From assembly GCA_030693515.1 (NCBI GenBank), contig JAUYAK010000075.1:1-41945 (forward strand): a stretch of 41,945 nucleotides of DNA, given 5' to 3'. Origin of the DNA: Opitutaceae bacterium (GTDB lineage Bacteria > Verrucomicrobiota > Verrucomicrobiia > Opitutales > Opitutaceae). The translations under genes were made by a program, and so were the position numbers. Positions 16,203 through 23,161 of the stretch are shown piece after piece. Numbering within the stretch: the first letter of the stretch is position 1; the number at the start of each line of letters is the position of its first letter. Below the pieces are notes generated by a model. It did no database searches. It saw nothing but the letters and a program-made list of their open reading frames with translations, and was not told where the DNA came from.

Positions 16203-17297
16203 TCAAGCGCACATCAGGAAATCCCGGCCCTCGGCGTAGCCCCGGGCGCTCAGCCGCGCGCGCACATCTTCGCGCACGCCGCGCCGGGCCACATAGCCGA
16301 GCACAAAAATCTTTCCCGGCGGTGGCAGCGCTTCCGGCGCGATGACCGGCACGCCGGTGCCGCCCAAGCCGCGGCCGGTTTTTTTCACATCGACATCGAT
16401 GTAGCCCGCGATGCTCACGCCATGCGCGAGCAGGTGCGCGGCGCGCTTGCGGGCCGGCCGGCCCGCCCCCCAGATCCAAACGCAGGGCGGGTCTGTGACC
16501 CGCTCATTTGCACGCTGAGTAGCCGCGGGCAGGTCACAGACCCGCCCTACCCCAAGCCGCCGCACCTCGTTCGCAATCCAGGGCGCCTTCACCCGAAAGA
16601 ACGCCTCCGGGTCGTAGCGCGCATCGGTGCGGGTGAGGCGCGTCGGCGCGTCGTGCCACGTCAGCAGCACACGCGGCACCTTCGCCATGCGCACGCCGGC
16701 GTCGAGCCAGCGCAGCCACAGCTCGTAATCCTCGGGGAAATCGCCCTCGCGATAGCCACCGTGTCGCGCGACGAGTTCGCGGCGAAACATCACGCTCGGA
16801 TTCGCGAGCGGCGCCTCCACAAAGCGGTTGAGCGCAATCTCCTCCGGCGTCACGAGCGAGTTCACCCAATCGACATGCCGGGCGTAGCCTTCGCCCACAG
16901 CCCGGTCGCCGCCGAACTCCACGAGGCAACCGGCGACGCCCACGCCGCGATTTTCCGCCGCCTCGAGAAACGCCACCTGCGCCGCGAGCCGCTCGGGGTG
17001 CGACACGTCGTCCGCATCCATGCGTGCGATGAACTCACCGCGCGCCACCGCCGCGCCCGCATTCGCCGCCGCGGCGACGCCCGCATGGTCCTGTTCGAGG
17101 ACGAGCATCCGCGGCTCGCCGCCCGCCACCTCGCGCACGATCCCGCGCGTCCCGTCCGTCGATCCATCGTCCACCACGATCAGCTCCCAGTCGGGAAAAG
17201 TCTGCTCGCGGATACTCGCAATCGCACGCGCCACCGTGCCCGCGGCGTTGCGCACCGGCAGGACGACGGAGACTCGCGGGGCTTTCCCGGTGGACAT
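16203..17297 (-). CDS. Family 2 glycosyltransferase with C-terminal Rossmann-like domain
   Basis: Predicted 364-residue cytoplasmic GT-A glycosyltransferase. SVVLPVRNAAGTVARAIASI opens the fold, VVDDGSTDGT (41-50) binds the nucleotide sugar, and RMDADD (92-97) is the metal-binding DxD region. NPSVMFRRE and FPEDYELWLRWL follow, as in GT2 enzymes making surface polysaccharides. Residues from about 272 (VWIWGAGRPARKRAAHLL) form a second, Rossmann-like domain seen in some nucleotide-sugar-linked GT2 proteins. The linker, about 250-272, is encoded by an in-frame REPIN-like inverted repeat. The ATG at 17297 is chosen for direct entry into the first strand. It heads the six-gene minus-strand run ending at 12802 and diverges from the fusion gene at 17412 across 114 bases. 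Confidence 0.87.
   Translation of the reverse strand: MSTGKAPRVSVVLPVRNAAGTVARAIASIREQTFPDWELIVVDDGSTDGTRGIVREVAGGEPRMLVLEQDHAGVAAAANAGAAVARGEFIARMDADDVSHPERLAAQVAFLEAAENRGVGVAGCLVEFGGDRAVGEGYARHVDWVNSLVTPEEIALNRFVEAPLANPSVMFRRELVARHGGYREGDFPEDYELWLRWLDAGVRMAKVPRVLLTWHDAPTRLTRTDARYDPEAFFRVKAPWIANEVRRLGVGRVCDLPAATQRANERVTDPPCVWIWGAGRPARKRAAHLLAHGVSIAGYIDVDVKKTGRGLGGTGVPVIAPEALPPPGKIFVLGYVARRGVREDVRARLSARGYAEGRDFLMCA
16484..16550. repeat. REPIN-like inverted repeat inside a glycosyltransferase gene
   Basis: A perfect 17-base inverted repeat, AGGGCGGGTCTGTGACC at 16484-16500 and its complement at 16532-16548, separated by 31 bases, lies within the glycosyltransferase coding region. Each arm is itself part of a hairpin. 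On the plus strand this is GCGGGTC-TGT-GACCCGC at 16487-16503. On the minus strand, after GTAG (16550-16547), it is GGGCGGGTC-TGT-GACCTGCCC at 16547-16527. The left unit is preceded by CAGG rather than GTAG. The frame stays open through the element, which encodes roughly residues 250-272 between the two protein domains. Confidence 0.6.
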
Positions 17298-17411
17298 GGC
17301 GCGAGACGACAATCGCGCCCCGCGCCGATGTCGAACCGTTCGATCTTTTTCCTCAGAGAATCCCGATTCGGCGGTTGCCCCGGCCACCGGCGGGGCCGAT
17401 GCTGAGGACTC

Positions 17412-18920
17412 ATGTCCGATAATTCCCCCACCCGCGGCCGCGTCGAAGAACAGTTTTCGCTCCCGCTCTTCCTCTTCACGATTGCCGTGTCGCTCGGCGC
17501 GCTGGCCGGATTGCTGAAGCTCGTCGCGCCCGACGCGGTGTGGCAGGCGCAGCTCAGCGGCGGCGCGCTGGGCTTCGGCGCGGCGTTCCTCACGATCCAT
17601 CTCGGCACGTGTTTCTTCGAGTTCTTCTTTCACCGCTACGTGTTGCACAAGCCTGTGATTCCCTTTCTCAGCCGCTTCTACAAGCAGCACACGCTCCACC
17701 ATTCGCTCACGCGCATCGGCAAGCGCTACACCTCATCCGGCCGCGAGGTGCCGTATGTCGAAAACGTTTACCCGGTCACGACGCCCGAGCAGGGCGAGGC
17801 TTCGTTCTTCCCGTGGTATACGCTGGCCATCTTCGCCCTGCTCCTCACGCCGATCCTGATCGTCCTGCAGGCGCTGACGCCCGCGATGCCGTGGTTCTTC
17901 GGCGGCTTTGCCGCGATCGCGTTCGCCCTCGCGCTCTACGAGATTTTCCACGCGATCGAGCACTGGTCGTTCGAGCGCTGGGCGCCGCTCATTGAGCACC
18001 GCACCTTCGGCTGGTTCTGGCGCAAGGTTTACAGCTTCCACCTCCGCCACCACGCCGTGATCGATTGCAACGAGGCCATCTCGGGCTTCTTCACGCTGCC
18101 CGTGTTTGATTGGGTGTTCGGCACGTTCATTCTGCCCAAGTCGCTCTACGTCACCGGCACGGAGTGGAAGGCGAACGAGTTTGCGAGCCCGCGCCCGGTC
18201 GCGCTCATCCGCTGGTGCGACGCCAAGAGCGATGCGCTCGTGAAAGCGCGCCGCGCCGCCGCCGCGCCCAAGGCGGCCCCCGCTGTCTACACCCGCGGCG
18301 AGCAAATCGCCCACACCCTCACTCATGGCGCCGGGCTGGCCGCCAGCATCGCCGCGTTCGTGCTGCTCGTGGTCTTCGCCGCGCTGCGCGGCGGCGGACG
18401 CGATTTGGCCGGCGCGATTCTCTTCGGCGCGGGGCTGGTCGCCGTCTATGCGGCGTTCGCAAGCTTCCGCAAGCAACGCCCGGCCCACTGGCGCGAGGTC
18501 TTCCACCGCTACACCCACGGCGCCATCTTCCTCCTGATCGCGGGCACGGCGACGCCCTTTCTGCTCCGCGGGGTCGGCGGCGCGTGGGGCTGGAGTCTGA
18601 TCGGCGTCGTGTGGGGCCTGTGCGCCGTCGGCGCCGGCGCGCGCTTGTTCTGGCCAGGCCGGATGCAGTTCGTATCACGCGGCGCCTATCTGCTGCTCGC
18701 GCTCGTGGCGCTCATCGCGCTGAAGCCGCTCGTCTCGACCGTGCCGCAGGGCGCGGTCTGGCTGCTGCTCGCCGGCGGCCTGTGCTATGCGTGCGGCGCG
18801 GCGTTTCAAATTTGGCAGCGGGTGCGCTACCACCAGGTGATGCGCCACGCCTTCGCGCTGGGCGGCAGCGCCTGCCATATCGTGGCCGTGCTGCTGTTCG
18901 TGCTGCCGCGGGGGGCCTAA
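17412..18920 (+). CDS. Fatty acid hydroxylase - hemolysin III (PAQR-like) fusion protein
   Basis: Predicted 502-residue integral membrane protein joining two enzyme-type domains. Residues 1-270 are a fatty acid hydroxylase-superfamily domain with di-iron His boxes: His74/His79 (HRYVLH), His93/96/97 (HTLHH), His180/184 (HAIEH) and His210/213/214 (HLRHH). Such enzymes hydroxylate or desaturate sterols and sphingolipids. An Ala/Lys linker (275-290) leads to a hemolysin III/PAQR-like domain: GEQIAHTLTHGAG (His305), RYTHGAIFLLIAGTATPF (His369) and RYHQVMRHAFALGGSACH (His474, 479, 489). PAQR relatives include hydrolases acting on lipid amides. The domain lengths match free-standing versions. A joint role in membrane lipid or ceramide-like modification is inference. 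It ends 10 bases before the convergent msrA stop. Confidence 0.85.
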   Translation: MSDNSPTRGRVEEQFSLPLFLFTIAVSLGALAGLLKLVAPDAVWQAQLSGGALGFGAAFLTIHLGTCFFEFFFHRYVLHKPVIPFLSRFYKQHTLHHSLTRIGKRYTSSGREVPYVENVYPVTTPEQGEASFFPWYTLAIFALLLTPILIVLQALTPAMPWFFGGFAAIAFALALYEIFHAIEHWSFERWAPLIEHRTFGWFWRKVYSFHLRHHAVIDCNEAISGFFTLPVFDWVFGTFILPKSLYVTGTEWKANEFASPRPVALIRWCDAKSDALVKARRAAAAPKAAPAVYTRGEQIAHTLTHGAGLAASIAAFVLLVVFAALRGGGRDLAGAILFGAGLVAVYAAFASFRKQRPAHWREVFHRYTHGAIFLLIAGTATPFLLRGVGGAWGWSLIGVVWGLCAVGAGARLFWPGRMQFVSRGAYLLLALVALIALKPLVSTVPQGAVWLLLAGGLCYACGAAFQIWQRVRYHQVMRHAFALGGSACHIVAVLLFVLPRGA

Positions 18921-18930
18921 GGCCGCGCGG

Positions 18931-19530
18931 CTACTTCTTCTCCGCCGCGATCTGCGTCTTCAGCTTCTTCACCTTCGGCGCGATCACGTAGGCGCAGTAG
19001 CCGGCGTTGGGATTCAGGCGGAAATAGTCCTGGTGGTAGTTCTCCGCGACCCAGAATTTTTCCAACGCCACAATCTCGGTCGTGATCGGGTCGCGGAATT
19101 CCTGCGCGGCCTTGGCCTTCGATTTTTCCGCGGCGGCTTTTTGCTCCGGTGAAGCGTAGAGGATGATGGAGCGGTATTGCGGCCCGTGGTCGTTGCCCTG
19201 CCCGCCGACCTGCGTGGGGTTGTGCACGTGCCAGAAGTAATCGAGCAGTTTCTCGAGCGAGACCACCGCCGGATCGTAATCGATTTTGATCACCTCGGCA
19301 TGACCGGTCCGCTTCGTGCCGATCTGCTCGTAAGTGGGGTTGGCGACATGGCCGCCGGCATAGCCGCTCACGACATCCTTCACCCCGGGCAGGATTTCAT
19401 AGGCGGCCTCGGTGCACCAGAAGCAGCCGCCACCGAGGACGAGGGATTCGAGTTTGGGAGCGGCAGCATGCATGGAGAGAGGGAGGAATGAACAGAGGAC
19501 GAAGAGGAAAGCGGGGCTTTTCATGACCAT
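18931..19530 (-). CDS. msrA: Exported peptide-methionine (S)-S-oxide reductase MsrA
   Basis: Predicted 199-residue MsrA with a signal peptide, hence periplasmic. The leader MVMKSPAFLFVLCSFLPLSM ends near HAAAP. The catalytic motif GGGCFWC places the active Cys at residue 36 (Cys39 follows). GYAGG, the PTYEQIGTKRTGHAEV segment and FWHVHNPTQ...QGNDHGPQYRS are all standard MsrA signatures, and NPNAGYCAY near the C-terminus supplies a possible resolving Cys. It repairs oxidised methionines in exported proteins. The start is the ATG at 19530, or the ATG at 19524 two codons later; the frame is open further upstream, but that extension is not signal-like. There is no adjacent msrB or MsrPQ partner. 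It diverges from the TonB receptor gene. Confidence 0.92.
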   Translation of the reverse strand: MVMKSPAFLFVLCSFLPLSMHAAAPKLESLVLGGGCFWCTEAAYEILPGVKDVVSGYAGGHVANPTYEQIGTKRTGHAEVIKIDYDPAVVSLEKLLDYFWHVHNPTQVGGQGNDHGPQYRSIILYASPEQKAAAEKSKAKAAQEFRDPITTEIVALEKFWVAENYHQDYFRLNPNAGYCAYVIAPKVKKLKTQIAAEKK

Positions 19531-19725
19531 GAGAGCCTGCGCAGGCCGGCCTATTCCGCAACGGACAAGATGGGTTTCCGCCCCGTGGGGCAGAAACCGA
19601 GTTCGGCGTTGCTTCACGCCGCACTCTCGCACTACACCCAAACCTCCCCAGCCCTTGGCACACCCCGCAAGGCAGGTTCCGCCTTCTTGTGTTCGGCGAT
19701 CCCTCCCTTGCCTCCTTCACCCCCC

Positions 19726-22700
19726 ATGACTGCAAAAAACCGCCCCACCCCAACCGCCTTGATCCGTGTCGCTGCCGCCACCGCCTGCCTCTGGCTCGGT
19801 CTCGGCACGTCGCATGGCCAGACCGCCACAGCCCCGGCCGGAGGCACCGATCGCGACGAACGCGTCACCCTCACGCCCTTTACTGTCAGCGCGGAGAAGG
19901 ACGTCGGCTTCGTCGCCGCCAGCTCGCTCGCCGGCGGCCGCATCGCCACGGCGCTGAAAGACACACCCGTGGCCTACTCCGTCGTCACGGCGGAATTCCT
20001 CGAGGCCTTCAACCTGACCGATGTCGCCGAGGCCACCCAGTGGTCCGTCAACAGCACCGTCATCGATGCCGACGGCACAAACCGCGCCTTTGGCACTTCG
20101 GTCGGCAACGGCGGCCTGCGCACGCGCGGCGTGGCGACCGGCCTCCCCACGCGGAATTTTTTCCCGTTCATCATGACGGCCGATAGCTACAATCTCGACC
20201 GCGTGGACTACGGCCGCGGCCCCAACGCCGTGCTTTTCGGCGCCGGCGGGGTCGGCGGCACCGTCAACTCCGTCACGAAGCAGGCCGACGTCTCCAAGAA
20301 TTTTCAGAGCGCCCGCATCCAGCTCGGCAGCTACAATCGCTACCGCTTCACCGCCGACGCCAACCACGCGCTCAACCGGCAATTCGCCGTCCGCACCAAC
20401 GTCGTCTGGGACCAGTCCGACACGTGGCGCGACAACGAGTGGAAAGACCGCTACGGCGCCCACCTCGCCGCCACCTATCAGCCGACCTCGCGCCTCACGC
20501 TCCGCGCCGAGGCGGAATACGGCCGCAGCCGGGAACTGCGCGGCACGACTTCGCTCCGCGACCGCCTCTCCGCCTGGGACGGCACCACGACGTTCAGCAA
20601 TATCCCGACCACGCTGCCCACCAACGCTCAGCTCGCCGCCGCGGGCATCGTTCGCTCCGGCATGCGCTGGGTCACACATCCAGGCTTTGGTGGTCGAGTG
20701 CTCAACTTCGAGAACCGCTACGTGACCAAAGGTGCCGCCCAGAACACCAACATCACCCTGACCAACCTGATTAACGGCGTGCCCATCCGCACCCCGAGCT
20801 TCAGCATCAACAATCAAGCCATGGTGGACGACAACTTCGGCGTCCCCGCCGACCGCTACGCGCGCGCCCTCGCCGGCTCGAAATACTTCACCATCCCCAC
20901 CCGCGAATCCACCACGGTGTGGTCCAACAAGCTTCCGACCTTCACCGAAAAATCCAAGGACCTCTCTCTCGTCGCCAACTACAAGGTCGGCGGCGGCCTC
21001 TTCATCGAACTCGCCGGCGACATCAATGAAGGCGACACCAACGGCCAGACCGGCCTCGCCCGCCGCGGTGGCCAGGACATCTACATCGACATCGATTCCA
21101 CACTCCCCGGCGGCGGCGCCAATCCGAACTTTCTGCACCCTTTCATGGAGTTCATGGAATATCAGAATCTCCGGACGAACAAGATGCGCAGCGCCCGTGC
21201 CCAAGCCGTTTACATCAAGGACACCCGCTTCGGAAAATTCCAGTTCAGCGGCATGGCCGGCATGACCGAGCACAAGACCGTCGCCCGCGCCCGCACCCTC
21301 CTCCTCCCGCTGAAGAGCCGCGCGCCCGACGCCCGCAGCTGGGTCGATAATCTCGAATACAGCGAATACGCGATCTACACCCGCTTCTACTCGGACCAGC
21401 CCAACCGCAACTACGCCCCGCCCCCCAGCACGCCGGTCACGCTCGTCAACCCCGTCACCGGGCTCACCGAGACGGTCACGCCCACCTGGATGTTCGACAC
21501 CCGCCGCGAGGACAACAACCGCAACAGCCTCCGCGAATACAAATTCCTCCAGGCCGCCGGCAACCTCGACCTCTTCAAGAACCGTCTCGTCCTCATCGGC
21601 GCCTTCCGCCGGGACTTCGCCACCATCGCCGACAAGCGCGTCCTCTCCCCCGGCGACATGCCCGCCGGTTGGGACGGCACCTCGCTGATCTTCCGCCAAG
21701 ATCCGCCCAAGGACTACTTCGATCTGAAATACACGCCCAAGAACGCCGCGGGCGTCGCCGTCGGCCCCGCCCAGATTGCCGATGTGCGCCCCCGCGCCAA
21801 CATCAACGGTGCCAACCTCCCCCAGCCCCAATACGCCAACGACCGCTTTCGCGACGACTACGATTCCCCCGCCCTCTCCCCGATCATCAACACCTTCACC
21901 GTCGGCGGCGTCATCAACGTCACCCGCTGGCTCGGCATTTATTCCAACGTCGCCGAGACCTTCAACCTCACCGCCCCCCAGCAGCGCGTGGACGGCACCC
22001 TCGTCCCGCCCACCAGCTCGCGCGGCAAGGACTACGGCCTGCGCGTCACCCTGCCCAACGGCCGCCTTTCACTGAGCATCGGACACTTCAACTCCTTCCA
22101 GGCCGGCACCTCCGTCCTCTCGCCCGCCGGCTTCAACGGCGCCTACAACGCCATCTCCGATGCGCCCGTCGTCGGCGACCTCAGCCCCGTCGGCCGCAAC
22201 GCCCGCAACGTCGCCCGCTTCCCGCAGAACGTCTGGTCCACTGTCACCTCCGAGACCAAGGGCTACGAGTTTGAGCTCACCGCCAACTTCACCCGCGCCT
22301 GGCGCATGATCCTCAACGCCGGCAACACCAAGGCCCTCGTGCGCGACCAGTATCCCGACATCATCGCCTACTTCAAATCGCAGGATGCCATCTCCCGCCA
22401 GATCCTCGCCGATGCCGGCATCTTGATCGACGCCAACAACGACGCCTTCATCAACCCCGCCCTCAACGAGCCCACGAAGATCAACCAGCAGCGCGTGCAA
22501 GCCGCCGTCAACGGCTGGAACAACCTCATCGACACCGTCATCCCCAACACCACGGGCCTTGTCCCGCAGGAATCGCAGGGCAGCAGCCGTTGGGTCGGCA
22601 ACCTCGCCACGGACTACCGCTTCCAAAGCGGCCGCCTGAAGGGCCTCCGGGTCGGCGCCGGCCTCAACTATCGCGGCGGGCAGGTCGTCGGCTACCGCGG

Positions 22701-23046
22701 CAGCGACACCATCGTCAACCCCGCCAACCCCGCCACCGCCATCGACGACCCCAGCGTGGACGCCGGCACCTCCGTCTATGCTCCGTCCTACTATCGGGGC
22801 GTCGCCAGCCTCTCCTACAGTTTCAAGCTGAAGGAAGGCCGCAGCCTCCAGCTCGACCTCAACATCGACAACCTCTTCAACCGCCGCGCCCCGATCTACG
22901 GCAGCAGCGGCGGCGTGGTCGGCACCAGCGCCACGAACCTGCGCCCGCGCACCGACATCTCGTCGCCGGCGCGGGTCACCGTCCCCGGCAATCTCTCTTA
23001 CCTCATCCCTCGCAATTACACCCTCTCCGCCAAGCTGAACTTCTGA
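19726..23046 (+). CDS. TonB-dependent outer membrane receptor
   Basis: Predicted 1106-residue outer-membrane receptor of the large type typical of Opitutaceae. A signal peptide covers about residues 1-33 (ending SHGQT). VTLTPFTVSAEKD follows, a probable TonB-box/linker region, then the plug domain: LKDTPVAYSVVTAEFLEAFNLTDVAEA, RTRGVATGLP, YNLDRVDYGRGPNAVLFG and GGTVNSVTK. The rest is a beta barrel with alternating aromatic strands that ends in the usual C-terminal Phe (LSAKLNF). The ATG at 19726 is chosen because the signal peptide starts there; the frame is open upstream. The PQQ-DUF1080 enzyme gene follows 115 bases downstream on the same strand, so this receptor may import the glycoside that the enzyme processes. 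The ligand is not evident. Confidence 0.9.
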   Translation: MTAKNRPTPTALIRVAAATACLWLGLGTSHGQTATAPAGGTDRDERVTLTPFTVSAEKDVGFVAASSLAGGRIATALKDTPVAYSVVTAEFLEAFNLTDVAEATQWSVNSTVIDADGTNRAFGTSVGNGGLRTRGVATGLPTRNFFPFIMTADSYNLDRVDYGRGPNAVLFGAGGVGGTVNSVTKQADVSKNFQSARIQLGSYNRYRFTADANHALNRQFAVRTNVVWDQSDTWRDNEWKDRYGAHLAATYQPTSRLTLRAEAEYGRSRELRGTTSLRDRLSAWDGTTTFSNIPTTLPTNAQLAAAGIVRSGMRWVTHPGFGGRVLNFENRYVTKGAAQNTNITLTNLINGVPIRTPSFSINNQAMVDDNFGVPADRYARALAGSKYFTIPTRESTTVWSNKLPTFTEKSKDLSLVANYKVGGGLFIELAGDINEGDTNGQTGLARRGGQDIYIDIDSTLPGGGANPNFLHPFMEFMEYQNLRTNKMRSARAQAVYIKDTRFGKFQFSGMAGMTEHKTVARARTLLLPLKSRAPDARSWVDNLEYSEYAIYTRFYSDQPNRNYAPPPSTPVTLVNPVTGLTETVTPTWMFDTRREDNNRNSLREYKFLQAAGNLDLFKNRLVLIGAFRRDFATIADKRVLSPGDMPAGWDGTSLIFRQDPPKDYFDLKYTPKNAAGVAVGPAQIADVRPRANINGANLPQPQYANDRFRDDYDSPALSPIINTFTVGGVINVTRWLGIYSNVAETFNLTAPQQRVDGTLVPPTSSRGKDYGLRVTLPNGRLSLSIGHFNSFQAGTSVLSPAGFNGAYNAISDAPVVGDLSPVGRNARNVARFPQNVWSTVTSETKGYEFELTANFTRAWRMILNAGNTKALVRDQYPDIIAYFKSQDAISRQILADAGILIDANNDAFINPALNEPTKINQQRVQAAVNGWNNLIDTVIPNTTGLVPQESQGSSRWVGNLATDYRFQSGRLKGLRVGAGLNYRGGQVVGYRGSDTIVNPANPATAIDDPSVDAGTSVYAPSYYRGVASLSYSFKLKEGRSLQLDLNIDNLFNRRAPIYGSSGGVVGTSATNLRPRTDISSPARVTVPGNLSYLIPRNYTLSAKLNF

Positions 23047-23161
23047 TTTCCGCCCCCTCTTTCCCTCGCGCCGGCCTGACCGGAGGTCTGGGGCCTTGCA
23101 GTGAAGGCTCGGCCGATCCTTTCGCTGCACGCTCATCGCGCAGGCGTAGAATCTGACCTCA

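Noticed and set aside
19717-21831. Open frame of 704 codons antisense to the first TonB receptor
   Set aside because: Gly/Ala/Val/Asp-rich shadow translation without motifs; the sense strand is a full receptor.
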